DNA from: Parelaphostrongylus tenuis
Taxonomy: Eukaryota; Nematoda; Chromadorea; Rhabditida; Metastrongylidae
Length of the DNA stretch: 64,000 nt
Assembly (NCBI GenBank): GCA_019055375.1
Contig: JAHQIW010000933.1
Span: 31,413-95,412 of the forward strand
Reading direction: 5' to 3'
Shown here: positions 51,901-62,200 of the stretch, one piece after another
Position numbering within the stretch: position 1 is the first letter of the stretch
Layout of the letters: each line of letters opens with the position of its first letter
Made by a program: the position numbers and the translations under genes
The notes under the pieces: model-generated
Databases searched by the model: none
Seen by the model: only the letters and a program-made list of their open reading frames with translations
Told to the model about the DNA's origin: nothing

Positions 51901-54900
51901 AAGCTCTCCACGTCCTTAGTATCAGTAGGGGGACCTGCGAAACATGTGGCTTTTATTAGGCTTTTGACTACATTTTTCGCAGTGTTATGATGTTTCGTAT
52001 TAACCCAAGAGAACTAAGTGGTGAGCAAAAACACGACCATGCGGGTTCCGAACTCGCGTCTCATTCATATCGGGGACGCGTGCGACTACCACTACACAGT
52101 CAAGGCACATTTGCACCACTACTCATTCTTCAGCATCTCCATGTTAGCTATCAGCCACCAACCCTTAACAGGTTTGGTCGGGCATGCGATTTCGCTTTAT
52201 ATAACAGTTGAACTGGGAGATTTAATGGTGGTGTAATGTTGTAGTGGTTGAGAATGATTGGTGGTGAAAATGTGCCTTATTGGTGTAATGGTAGTAGCAC
52301 GCGTCCCAGGTATGGATGAGACGCGGGTTCGATTTCCGCCTAAGGCCATGTTTTTGCTCACCATTCAATTCTCTTAGGTAAGTAAGATAGGCTTGTCTTA
52401 AAATTAGGTTTAAGTTTCGTGGAAACTAAAGTACGCTTGACAATGGAATGAAATGACCGTTTCCAAACCACTCGATTCATAAATTAATCCCTTGTTTGTT
52501 TTGTTCTTCAAGCGGAGACAAAAACAAAGATGTTTTTTAATACAGTTTTCCGCCTGTCATAATTCAAGAAGTAACTCTTCAGGGGACGACAGTTCCATAA
52601 TCGGTGGCGTTCCACGACCAGCTCATCCGCTCCCAAGAGAGGAGCCGGCTGAGGATCCCGAGGAAAAAGCACGTCTCATCTCGCAGGTCCTCGAATTGCA
52701 AAACACTCTCGATGGTAGGCTTTTGTGCTTGTTTTCAAATTGATGACTAGCTTGAGGAGTGCAGACGGTCTGAATTTTTGCTGAGATGAAATTAACCTTT
52801 ACAGATCGTGGACCCACGCGCTCTGCGTCTCTGACTCTCATCTTGTCACGTCTGACAGTGGCGTCTAATCTTGAAAGTGTTGCGTCTAACAATGGCACAC
52901 TGGGGGCTAGACGCCATTATTAAACGCAATACGTTGACGGTCAGACGCCAATGTAGATACGACACGCTGGATGTTAGAAACGCAGAGGTCATGGGCCCAC
53001 GGTCTTAAACGGGATAGTAGGTGTTTTTTTCTTGAGCATGAAGCAGTTTATATCACTTTCTAAGTTCCAAGTGAGGAATATGACTTTGTATGCTAAAATC
53101 GTTTGTCAGACCACATGTAGGATGTCACTTGAAATCACTGCAAGAACATTTTCTTCGAAATAGGCAGCCTTCGCCCAAGAAATAGTGGCCGATTTTAGTA
53201 ATAAACCATAATAAACCACTACATCCGGCTCAAACTGAATGTCTAAAACAATGCACAAATCGTTGTCAATCAGATATGAGGTCTCTCATCTTTGCTACGA
53301 TGAAATCGTAATTTCCCGAGCCTAGTGGAACCTATCTTGTCATTTCTTTTGAGGAAGCTCAAATTTCGAAGCCGCTGGAGATTTTGTTCAGCAGAACACT
53401 ATGGTGTTACCCAGTTTAATGTCTATTTTGTTCATTCCATCAACTAATGATCATAGTTTCATAGTGTCTCCTCACGACCTCAGTTTACCTAATGAACTCC
53501 CTCATGGCTACTGCAGCGCGCGCCGGTACCACCCTGTCGCACGCGATGTACGGCGCCGCAAACCGTGGCACGTTTCCAGACCACGCGCTGCTCAAGAAGT
53601 CAAACGAACTTCATCTGCTCAAATTTCATTCTCAAATTTCTTCAGGTTTTGAGTATTTGTATGCGAAACTGAACAAAAGATCTTGTACATAGTTAGTTCA
53701 CTGACAAAAAGATTTCTCCATGAACTGAAAATTTCAACTCCTTAAGTGAGTCTTTTGTAGAGATATTATATCATCGAAAACTAGCTTCGGGTGTCATATG
53801 CCCAAGAGAAAAATAGCTTAGAATCACCTAAGGACCGCATTTTGACAAGTTTGAGTCCAGGGCGGGGCATGACCGAATGGTTGTGATGCCCGTCGCGGCG
53901 CGCGTGAGCTGAACCCCACCCCCAAAACTCTCCGGCAATCAACAACGAATGCCCTGTGAAGCGCCACAGCTAGGTTATCCTCGAGTTTGCAAGGAGACGT
54001 TCTCAAACAGTATTCTACGACTTACAAGAAGAAGACGAAAAAAGGATTGTATGCTAGAAGCACTGGCATCCGCATAGTGAAGAGACACTGTGGAGGCGGA
54101 TAATGAAGTATAAAACGAAGTGAGCCTAGGATAAAAAACGGTTTGGAAACGGATGAGCGTCATTTTACATATTCCTATTCGTAGATCCATGAATGGGCTT
54201 TTTTCCTAATGTGCCAAAATTGTTATTAGCAACTGGTCAATTCGTGTAATTCGTCTATCTTTCGTTACTAGGATTCTCAAGGAAAGTGTCAGTGCTGATT
54301 TGCTCTTCATTAGTACATTAGAACACTACTGTCGTTGATTTTGAAAGAACTTTCCTATCCGTTTCAAGTGTTGCACACTTTGATGGAAAATACGAATCGT
54401 GACGATATAGACTACCAATTCAATTGTCTTTACTCGGAGAGTGTTTTTTTGTAAGTGGTAATCCTCATCTAATGAGGTAAATGCGTTCGAATTTTCTGGT
54501 TTTCGCAGTACAGTTATGTTTTTTTTGGTTTCTCTGTGAACAGTTCTTGTTAAGCTGTAAAAAAAATAGAACTTGGTCCTCATGTGTTAGGGGGCGACAA
54601 ATTTTTGAGCCGATCTCATTTGCTGGACAGGGAATTCTCATAGGAGTGTTAGTAATCATAAAGCTTAAATCTCTGACTACAACTCTAGGTTTCCGGTTTT
54701 TCAAAACACCCTTTCATAACGATGTAGCATTTCAGAATAAAATTTTGTTTCTCACTCGCCTTTGGCCTTCATTTTTACCGCGAGTATAGATCGCTTGGAA
54801 GCATGAAAAGCATATCAGCGTGGAGAGAATTTTGCGTAATATCAAATCATTCGTTTCTATCTAGAGTTTTTTTCGAAGCGGTGAAAACAGTCTCATAAAT

Positions 54901-56528
54901 CAACGATACCTGCCGCCGTTTCATCGCATAGTGAGTAGAGCAGTGTCGAGCTGCGCGGTATATTAGGCGATAACCTTGCTAACACGTGGTTGTTGTGGCT
55001 TCCCTTCACATTTTACTTATCTATGAACCTTTCTGGTGACTTTGTTTCCCGGCCAACTCACGGACTGGCGGACGAGGCGAACAATCACTTTTGAAGTGTT
55101 GTTATTCAATTAAAGATTTTTTCGCCCTATCGACAGGAACTTCAGATAGCACGAGAAATTGTCTACAAGTTGATGTGCTTTTCGTGCTTTCAGCGTTATA
55201 TATGCGTTATAAAAATCAAGGCGAAAGGTGAGTGTGAAACAAAATCTTATTATGGATGCTACTTTGTTATAAAAGGGTGTTTTGTAAGTTCAGCAGCTTA
55301 GAGTTTTAGTCAGAGATTTAAGCTTTCTAATGATTATTGGCACTCCTATGAAAATTCCCTGTCCAGTGAACGAGATCGGCTTAAAAATCTGTCTCTCCCT
55401 AACCTTCAAGTACCTGGAATTTTCCTCCTGGTGATATATTTAGAGCCTTTCGTGAGATCTGTAATGACTCATTTATAGTGCAAGACACGTGTTTCAGCCT
55501 TACAGCGTCGTCAGTTGCACAATGCCTTTCGCTTCAGTCAATTCCTTAGACGGGAGACCCCTCACATATAAAGGAATCGACGACAAACAACTTGCATTGC
55601 CGTAAGGTGAAAAGGACATTCGCCGTGCAGTGTTTTTATAGTCAGTTGCTTGTGACTGGTAAAACTTATCGTGCGAAATGATAGCACGTTTTGAGCCTTT
55701 TCTGAGGACTGGTACGGCACTTATGTAGTACTAGGCAGACCTGTATCGCCTTTCCAGGCTCATCAGTAGTACGGCACCTTTCACTTCAGCCGATCCCTTG
55801 CAAGGGATACTCCTGTACTTGTAATGATGACATGATCTATGCTATCGGCCATAACAGCTTGACTGTGATCACTGCCGAGACCTCGCTATTGTTTTGAGCG
55901 TCCACTATATGCGGGACCTCCTTGCAAGGGATTGGTTGAACCGAAAGGCACCTTCAAACTGGCAAGGCTGTAAGGCCGAAACAACATATTTTGCACTGTA
56001 CAAGTGCCATAACAGATCTCACGAAAAGGTCAAAATATGTTGCCAAATTATGCTGTTTCGAGTGAGTCCTTAAAGCAATTGAAAAGAAAGGTATTACGAA
56101 GTCTTGTCTACCACACGACCCGTGGTCGCAATTTTCATATGCAGATCTTAGTAGTTCTTCCTTTTGACTCGTTTCCTCTTATTTATCCTTCACAAAAGTT
56201 TTCGATATCTCATATACGACTTCGGTTGTGTAAAAACCAGTGATATGGGTCAAATGAAGTGATAAAGTGAGAGTGATTGTAATGAACTCAGCAGGCATGG
56301 TCCCATCTTGCACGTTTCAGTTATGAGTTGATTACAGTCGTGCTATGTCCGAACTGCTGATGGTACAAATAATAAGATCATATTTCAGATTTGAGCCAAC
56401 GTGTGGACGCTGTGAAGGAAGAAAGTCTGAAATTACGTTCTGAGAACCAAGTTTTGGGACAGTATATACAGAATTTGATGGCATCTTCATCCGTGTTTCA
56501 GTCCTCGAATAGTGGAGGAAAACAGTAG
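48944..56528 (+). CDS. unc-69: UNC-69 / SCOC short coiled-coil protein
   Basis: UNC-69 works with UNC-76/FEZ in axon outgrowth and synaptic vesicle transport; mammalian SCOC is a Golgi and autophagy-linked coiled-coil protein. Exons are 48944-48989, 52583-52714 and 56389-56528, giving 105 residues. DDIPLADDG near the start recalls the SLADD element of long SCOC forms. The diagnostic coiled coil runs from about residue 42: [19 protein letters not shown], then [27 protein letters not shown] and ASSSVFQ. Junctions are GT-AG with phases 1 and 1. I chose ATG 48944 because the same frame upstream has no ATG before a stop at 48740. Introns of 3.6 and 3.7 kb are full of mobile DNA, including two hammerhead loci. 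An AATAAA at 56759-56764 may be the poly(A) signal. Confidence 0.93.
49043..49266 (+). mobile_element. SINE family A, copy 12, split by the hammerhead element
   Basis: GTTGGCGCAGTGGTTAGAGG, GATGGTTCGGTCCCGTGCTC (B box) and GCACCAGACTTGTCTGCGAC are clear family sequence. The copy breaks at GCTACGAATGGA and resumes at 49650 with the same 12 bases, then GTTAAATGCATGAGGAATC. Confidence 0.8.
49267..49649 (+). mobile_element. Hammerhead element inserted in a SINE, partial tandem dimer
   Basis: The insert is bounded by the 12-base direct repeat GCTACGAATGGA (49255-49266 and 49650-49661). Its two ends are the same sequence: TATAAGTCGGCCCTCATTGA at 49273 and TATAAGTCAGCCCTCATTGA at 49591, a spacing of 318 bases, with the ribozyme just before the second. 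There is no open frame. A T run at the left edge may be a reverse-complement tail. The layout fits a self-cleaving tandem RNA that was reverse transcribed; that is inference. Confidence 0.7.
49546..49588 (+). ncRNA. Hammerhead ribozyme with complete consensus core
   Basis: In order: GCCCGA (helix I 5'), CUGACGA (core, 49552-49558), GAUC-GCAA-GAUU (stem II with a GNRA loop), GAAA (49571-49574), C-ACGU-G (two-pair helix III counting A15.1-U16.1), UA at the cleavage site (after 49582), UCGG (helix I 3'). All invariant bases are present. Helix III is very short, as in hammerheads of Penelope-like elements and retrozymes. Confidence 0.75.
49690..49837. mobile_element. TTAA-type MITE, truncated
   Basis: GTGGCGGCGTCGCTCCTCGT, ACATGCATGCATACGCATGC and GGCGCAAGCGACGGTACGGC match the interior of the 19.7-31.3 kb MITEs. 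Only the right end, ATCAACAAGGGTTA, is left. Confidence 0.55.
50170..50330 (+). repeat. tRNA-like 3' part with B box
   Basis: GTCGGGAAAAAGGTTGCTGG, then TTCGATCCCCTC resembles the B box end of the unit at 50990-51050 (GGTTCGATTCCCTACG). The first half is GC rich (CCGCCCAACCGCCGCGCGC). Confidence 0.4.
50830..51600. mobile_element. Inverted repeat with tRNA-like ends in unc-69 intron 1
   Basis: The left arm (50830-51055: CTAACCAGTTGACTTCCG, ACTGGGCGTGTTCAACTG, GGAACGGCTCCACCC, TGCTGGTTCGATTCCC) and right arm (51345-51590, inverse) match over about 230 bases. A 189-codon minus-strand open frame (51768-51199) crosses the right arm and is probably not a gene. Confidence 0.6.
52000..52390. mobile_element. 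Foldback element, family B, with tRNA-like arms
   Basis: The left arm AACCCAAGAGAACTAAGTGG with GGTTCCGAACTCGCGTCTCA (inverse) faces the right arm TTGGTGTAATGGTAGTAGC, GACGCGGGTTCGATTTCCGC and CAATTCTCTTAGGTAAG. Confidence 0.75.
52792..53017. mobile_element. TTAA-type MITE, CCGTGG subfamily, in unc-69 intron 2
   Basis: It starts TTAACCTTTACAGATCGTGG, then ACCCACGCGCTCTGCGTC, and ends AACGCAGAGGTCATGGGCCC, ACGGTCTTAAACGGG. Arms are inverted; the right TTAA is lost. Confidence 0.65.
53865..54050 (+). mobile_element. SINE family C in unc-69 intron 2
   Basis: GCATGACCGAATGGTTGTGA (A box region), CTCTCCGGCAATCAACAACG, CGCCACAGCTAGGTTATCCT and CGAGTTTGCAAGGAGACG follow the family order to an AAGAAGAAGACGA tail. 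Confidence 0.7.
54583..55404. mobile_element. F-family foldback element in unc-69 intron 2
   Basis: The arms TTAGGGGGCGACAAATTTTT, GGACAGGGAATTCTCATAGG, AGTCAGAGATTTAAGC/GCTTAAATCTCTGACT and CCTATGAAAATTCCCTGTCC, TCTGTCTCTCCCTAA are inverted over roughly 150 bases at each end. Confidence 0.7.
55478..55520 (-). ncRNA. Hammerhead ribozyme with complete core
   Basis: On the minus strand: GUGCAA and UUGCAC give a perfect six-pair helix I, CUGACGA is at 55514-55508, stem II is GCU/GGC with a GUAA loop, GAAA is at 55495-55492, then C-ACGU-G and UC at the cleavage site (55484). The base pair next to the core in stem II is a C/U mismatch, which may lower activity. Confidence 0.7.
55728..55772 (-). 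ncRNA. Hammerhead ribozyme motif, second tandem copy, mutated
   Basis: On the minus strand: GUACUA and UAGUAC form a perfect helix I, CUGAUGA is intact and stem II is a perfect GCCU-GGAA-AGGC. GAUA replaces GAAA and the cleavage side of helix III is expanded. It is probably inactive, but its compensated helices show common descent with the neighbour. Confidence 0.6.
55955..56003 (+). ncRNA. Hammerhead remnant, inverted third unit
   Basis: The core CUGGCAA replaces CUGAUGA. A perfect GGCU-GUAA-GGCC stem II and GAAAC follow, then an AU-rich replacement of helix III and UUUGCACUG. It is inactive. Confidence 0.45.
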
Positions 56529-56758
56529 GGTTTTAATGTATTTCCTATTTATTTGTATTATATCATTCCGTTTTCAAAGTCGCAATTTGTCTCCTTGCTT
56601 AGTATACCTTTATCTTCTGTACGTCTGCTCTGGAGTGATCTGCTTCGTCTAGCCATGATCTGATTGGTGAAAGCTAGAATCTGTCTGCTGTAGTCGTTAT
56701 GCATTTTATGCTTGTAAAAATACCACACGTCTTTTGCGTACATGTTTATGAGAATGGA

Positions 56759-56764
56759 AATAAA
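56759..56764 (+). terminator. Candidate poly(A) signal of unc-69
   Basis: AATAAA occurs 231 bases after the unc-69 stop codon, the first exact signal downstream. Confidence 0.45.
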
Positions 56765-56799
56765 CATAATTCCCTCAATTATTCTTTATCTTATATATC

Positions 56800-57430
56800 C
56801 AATAATGTTGAGTGGTGTGCAAAATTTTGAACCTCGTGCGAGAGTTTAACCCGCGTCTTACCCTATTCGGGGGCACGTTTTGATCACTGCATTACGAAGC
56901 ACGTGTCCTCCATCGCTCTCTCTGCGATACAAGGTACCGATCCTATCAGCAACCAACGTCAACGGTTTGGCTTGATGGGCTCGTATCGGCACCGAACCAG
57001 GGTAGTTCCTGTACTACAGCGTGGTCCAAAAGAAAACCACGGTCTGCGGCGCAGCACGGTGCGCGCGACAGTCACTTCGCACTGGCGCTCCTTGTTCACC
57101 TAGCGATTACCATCTGCCGCCCGTGAAATCAATGCGCCAGTCAAGGGGTTAAGCTGACAGCTGGTGGATATATGTAATAGGCAAAAATTCCTCATTCAAT
57201 CGCTTTTTCAGTAGTGATATGATGTCGTGTGATTATATTATTATCCGCCCTCTTCCCTTCCCTCCATCTGCCCTCCTCCTCTCTTCTCCTACACCCCCTC
57301 CTCCCCTCCTCCTTCCTTTTCTTCTTCTCCTTCTCCTCTTGCCGAGAGCGGAATGGGTGCGACGCGGGTTCCACTCCCGGCCAAGTTCCAAATTTTTGCA
57401 AATAACAACATTATTGAATGTGTAGTTGTA
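56800..57430. mobile_element. Foldback element, family B, with a long pyrimidine tract
   Basis: The left arm AGTGGTGTGCAAAATTTTGA, CGAGAGTTTAACCCGCGTCT faces the right arm GCGGAATGGGTGCGACGCGG, GTTCCACTCCCGGCC, AAATTTTTGCAAATAAC. A C/T-only tract of about 90 bases (57250-57340) occupies the position of the right A box. Confidence 0.6.
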
Positions 57431-57474
57431 ACATCATATCACTGCTAAAAAGCGGTGAAGTAAAGAATTTTTAT

Positions 57475-57715
57475 ATGCCTGATAATCATTTTTTTAGCCA
57501 CGCATGTCAGTGGTCTATCAAAGAGGGCTGACTTATAGAGCCCGGTTTTTGTTCTGTCTACATTCCAATATACCTTATAGAGCTCGGGCTCTATAAGTCA
57601 GCCCATTTTAACGGACCACATGACATGCATGGCTCAAAAAATGGTTATCAGGCATATTGAAATTTGATCTGTGGTCTTAAGAAAAACACTTGAAACGAAA
57701 GATATAAAGAATTTT
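57475..57715. mobile_element. Hammerhead-element remnant, small palindrome
   Basis: ATGCCTGATAATCATTTTTT, GGGCTGACTTATAGAGCCCG and the inverse GGGCTCTATAAGTCAGCCC, GGTTATCAGGCATATTGAAA face each other. The ribozyme itself is deleted from both sides. Confidence 0.55.
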
Positions 57716-58319
57716 TGTCTATTACATATTCTCCATATTGACTCTGCATGTTGCTATGCATGTTGTGATGTGTTGTGCTACGTGCTAATAGGCTAATGTT
57801 TTCAGAAAACGATGTGGTATCCTCAATTTTCGAATGGTGATCGCCCCAGGCGTCAAGAATTTTGAGTTTTTGTTCTGTCTACATTCCAATATGACTTGGA
57901 AATGTTTTACGTTGTGTTGTATAGCACTCGTAGATCATTTTCATGCCGAAGGATAGGCTATAAGCATGGTTCATTCGTAACATGTGTGCAATTGTTGCGA
58001 TTTCTTGTAAATTATATATTTTCAGGGTAAGATAATTCATGTTAAAAATTCCTAAAGCAGTGTCTTTCCATCTCTTCCTATGCAAACTGGTGATTCAGGA
58101 CGTAACTTTCTATTTTGTGATGTACTGCTTCACCCAGTTATTACTTTAGCATGAGTTGTATTTCGTTTTTAAATAAATAGTGGATAGCTCTAAGTTGTGT
58201 TGCACATTCGATCCTCGTCCTTGTCATGTGCTCGTTCCGCTACGATGCGACTTTCACAGTACTAGCTTGCTTGTTGACAGCTTCGATGACGTTATATTGA
58301 AGAAAGAGTGGTGGCAGAG

Positions 58320-58405
58320 AGTTGGCTTCGGTGGTGTAGTGGTAGCACGCTTCTCCGACATGAATGAAAACGCTGGTTCAACTATCGCCTGAAGTCGAGT
58401 TATGG
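58320..58405 (+). mobile_element. tRNA-like unit, family B
   Basis: GGCTTCGGTGGTGTAGTGGT (A box) and GCTGGTTCAACTATCGC (B box) are spaced as in a tRNA. The inverted arm is not seen. Confidence 0.5.
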
Positions 58406-58602
58406 CGTACTACTTAGCAGTTCAGATGCCTTGGTAGATTTTCTGTCAGTGTTTGGATGTGGGTGTTGGTGTGCCTTTAACTCAATCTTTCACCTTTTCG
58501 TGATGGTGATGACGTGAGCCTTTCTGGACTACTGTCTTATTTATATCCTTTCATCATTATTTGAGCCAACATGTCATGTGATCTGGTAAGGGCTCTTGTA
58601 CA

Positions 58603-58646
58603 GCCCGAGACACCGTGCTTCGTCCTTACAGACTCATCGGCCGGGC
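58603..58646 (-). ncRNA. Hammerhead motif, left arm, mutated core
   Basis: On the minus strand helix I (GCCCGG with UCGGGC) and stem II (GUCU-GUAA-GGAC) are intact. The core reads CCGAUGA and GAAG, so two invariant positions are lost. Confidence 0.6.
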
Positions 58647-59119
58647 AGAACCCGTCGTCTGCGATCTTTTTATAGTCAATTCTCTCGGGAGTGTCACACT
58701 CCTTATATATAGTTATCGACGACGTACGCTTACACTCTATGTCAGGTGAAACATCTACTTAACACAGAGTGTTGTGCACTCGATTGCTCATTGGCTGGTG
58801 CTTTTATCATATTTATACCTTATCTCGAGTGCTTTTGTTTTAGACCACGCTCAATTTCAATTTATCCTTTCATCATTATTTGAGCCACCATGTCATGTGT
58901 CTGTCATATTTGAGCGTGGGTCTAAACAAAGCACTCGAGATAAAGGTATAAATATGATAAAAGTACCAGCCAATGAGCAATCGAGTGCACAACACTCTGT
59001 GTTAGGTGGATGTTTCACCTGACATAGAGTGTAAAGCGTACGTCGTCGATAACTATATATAAGGAGTGTGACGCTCCCGAGAGAACTGACTATAAAAAGA
59101 TCGACAGACGACGGGTTCT

Positions 59120-59161
59120 GCCGGCTGATGAGTCTGTAAGGACTAAACACGTGTCTCGGGC
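59120..59161 (+). ncRNA. Hammerhead motif, right arm, G12 changed
   Basis: CUGAUGA (59125-59131), perfect GUCU-GUAA-GGAC stem II, C-ACGU-G and GUC before UCGG are intact. UAAA replaces GAAA, removing the guanosine known as G12, the general base, so it should be inactive. Confidence 0.65.
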
Positions 59162-59285
59162 TGTTACAAGAGCCCTTACCAGACCACATGACATGTTGGC
59201 TCAAATAATGATGAATGGATATATTGAAATTTTGAGCGTGGTCTAAACAAAGCACTCGAGATAAACGTATAATATGCCTTATTTA

Positions 59286-62200
59286 TAAGTACGATGATGG
59301 ATAGGTATTAGATCACTCGACGTCTAATTTATTTCACTACAAACTAGTCCTTACTAGTATTAGCGTAGCCATTTTCTTATGTAGTACGAAAAGAAAGGAG
59401 ACACGGGAGCAAAATGCTCTCTCGGTACTACCTGTGGTTATTTGGGCTCGAGATTGTACAAATCTTCAACGACCAGCTGATGATTTGGGATCACGAACGC
59501 CAAGCTATAGCATGAAAGGATTGTGCGGAGAAGACAGCATCATCAGAATTACAGGATTTGGCTTTCTATTCACGAATCATGGATTGTTTGATGTTACATA
59601 TTTCTACGTCAAACTTTTAGAATTTGATTTCCAGGAGCGCGACGGTATGGGTTTCCGTGTAAAAACTAATGGAAGGAGAAGAATGTGATGTCATCTGAGA
59701 GCACAAGTGTTCTCTCTAGAGTTCTGAAAAAATAAAGTAGTTTCTAGATAATTTGTTCATGTATCCAGTCCTAAGTCTTGCACAACTAGCTGGACAGCGT
59801 TGTTTTGTCTTATTGACAGAAAAAAAAACCACAACGGATGGAACCTTAATTTCGTAGTGTTCGTTATACGCCGTTTCAGCTCAGCATCATTCACTATTCA
59901 TAATCAGTACCTTTTAGACTATACGGTTTTTTCCAAACTACGAGAATGGGGTTTGCCACAGTTATTGCATTAGAGCTATGAAATTTTGGGAATGTCCCAG
60001 TAGGCTATCGAATTGTGAAAAGACGAAAGAAATGTTGATGTTGAGCGATAATCCGGTCTTCCTGGTAAGGTTATTCAATGCATCGTTGAAAGAAAGAAGA
60101 ACCAAACTCTAGCTAATAGTTTGCACTCGTGAAACTGTTTCACTCTAGACTTGTGATAAGGTCTGATTCCCGTGGCGTGCTTATAGGATGACGTTCTAAA
60201 TTATCCTTCCTCCTAAAGATAATACTGTCCCATTGATAACCTCCGTAGAGGTCAACAATGTCGCTAATGTGTCAAAAGCCAACGCGGCTACAACGAACTG
60301 ACTCAAGGAATATGGAAATTGAGAAAAACTGAAGATATCTTAGATGAAATTTTACATGTGGATCACTTCTTTTTCTCTCAAAGCGACCGTCAACTGATAT
60401 GTCCAATGAAGAAACATTCTTAAAATTCATCGCTCTCTGAAGAGTTATATTAGAGCTAATTTTCACTGCATTTGAGAATACGTTTATGCTCTGCCTAATA
60501 TAAGTCAGAGTGAACACTCAAGCCTACCAAAGCGAGGGTTTTTGAGAAGAATCTTTTCACTCTGAAACATAATCGTCTCAAGAAAAATATTGCTTACCCA
60601 CACGGGCAAAACGATAATCGTGTGTCAGGAATCGAATTTCACGCCATAAAAGGAAAAAAGCGGGGAAAGCGGATTGGTAAGGGATGTAGTTACTCAGAAA
60701 GCAAGGTGTTGGTTCGGCCTCAATCTACTCAAATTCGCATTAGATCGGCTACCTCTGAAATTACAAGATTTGACTCAGTCACCACCCTACGACTTTATGC
60801 AAAAGGCGAATTTCTTAATCACTATGAGAGACCAATGCACGCATTTGGTTTTGGAGACCTTTTCAAAAAGTGGATACCTCATAGTGATGGCCTGTATTAT
60901 GAAGATTAGTAGTTGCTGTTTTTTTCTCTGAATATATGCATATAAATTTTGATTGGTTTTATCCAAAACGATGGAAACTTTCCTTTCTAACCTAGTAAAT
61001 TACTAGTAAATGCCTGGAACCCGCGTTGACAATTGTGACGGACGCGTTACGCCACAATACTTAATAAAACAGATACAACAAGCAATGTGGATTTGTATGA
61101 CGCTGACGTTTTTCCGTCTGGGGACCTCTGAAGTGGACCAATAAGGAACAGAAAGCAGATCAAGTTACTTGAACTATCTGTGTCTCACAGGACAACAGCC
61201 AACATGCACTGCAATCTGTAAAAGTCGACCATCAAGCCTTCTATACTCTAAGTTGTGCACGGCCAGTTTCAATTTGCAAAACTGGCCAATTTGAACACCA
61301 TGAATAAAATAACAGCATTTTCAAATGGACTAAATCTGGAGGACCTTCGCTTGGAATTTTTTTTTTGTCAATATAATACTGGCAGAATTTTCTCAAGATA
61401 TCTCAGAGGTCTGAGGGCACCTACGAATGGCGAATACGCTCGCACTTGAGGTGTCGTAATACCAGACCTCTGAAAGACTTTAAAAAATGCTATCGCTTTC
61501 AGCAAAGTTCGTTCGCCGATTGTAAAAATTAGTAGGGCATAGTGACATCATGAGTGTAGGCAAGAGAGAAGGAAAAGTCGGGTACCTTAAATGTCCAAAC
61601 GACTGAGGTTAGTCGTGACACTGAAGCGTAACTAGGATTTATGGAAACGGACTAACACGCTGTTATATACGTTCTAGGCACCAGACTCTGATCGATCTTG
61701 CGGAGGCCAGGACGGTATTCAAAAATACCTCTTTTCAAATATACCGTGCCGCGGAGTGGTATATCGTCAGCGACTCGATGCTCTACTTGGCTCTACTAGA
61801 CGTGAGTGAGCCTCCTAAGAACTTATCGCAAGGAACCCACCTGTTTGTGGTAAGCACTCATCCTCGAACTGACTGTTAACTTAAAAGATGGTGGTCTGAC
61901 CGAGAAATCCCCGAGAAGATATCTTCTCTGATGCGTCGGACACGTGGGTTTGTTTACAGCAATTAATTTACATATATCTTAACGTTTTGACGCCTTGACC
62001 TTCTCAGGAGCCATAGTGATTGATTGAAATATATTGCCAATACGCCATTCGCTCTGACGATACGGATTCTTCACTCTCGATCTCGGCGATCTAATCGAAT
62101 CCAATTAAGGTAGAGAACCACTCTAATGAGCTAATCTCACTCGGTAGTGCCTATTCCATACAGACGGCTCTTGACTGATTTATTATGAGCTGGACAGGAC

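Larger units (their letters stand above)
55440..56040 (-). mobile_element. Hammerhead element: two tandem units plus an inverted third
   Basis: AGAGCCTTTCGTGAGATCTG (55443) and TGAGCCTTTTCTGAGGACTG (55692) start two direct units about 250 bases apart, each followed by a ribozyme on the minus strand. A third, inverted unit ends at 56040 (AGATCTCACGAAAAGG). GGCACCTTCAAACTGGC near 55948 inverts the words at 55774. Confidence 0.65.
58555..59285. mobile_element. Palindromic pair of hammerhead elements
   Basis: The left copy (minus) and right copy (plus) are inverted over about 340 bases each and meet near 58880. Facing words include AGTTATCGACGACGTACGCT and GCGTACGTCGTCGATAACTA, and ACTCGATTGCTCATTGGC and GCCAATGAGCAATCGAGT. 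Each carries a ribozyme motif at its outer part. Confidence 0.75.
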
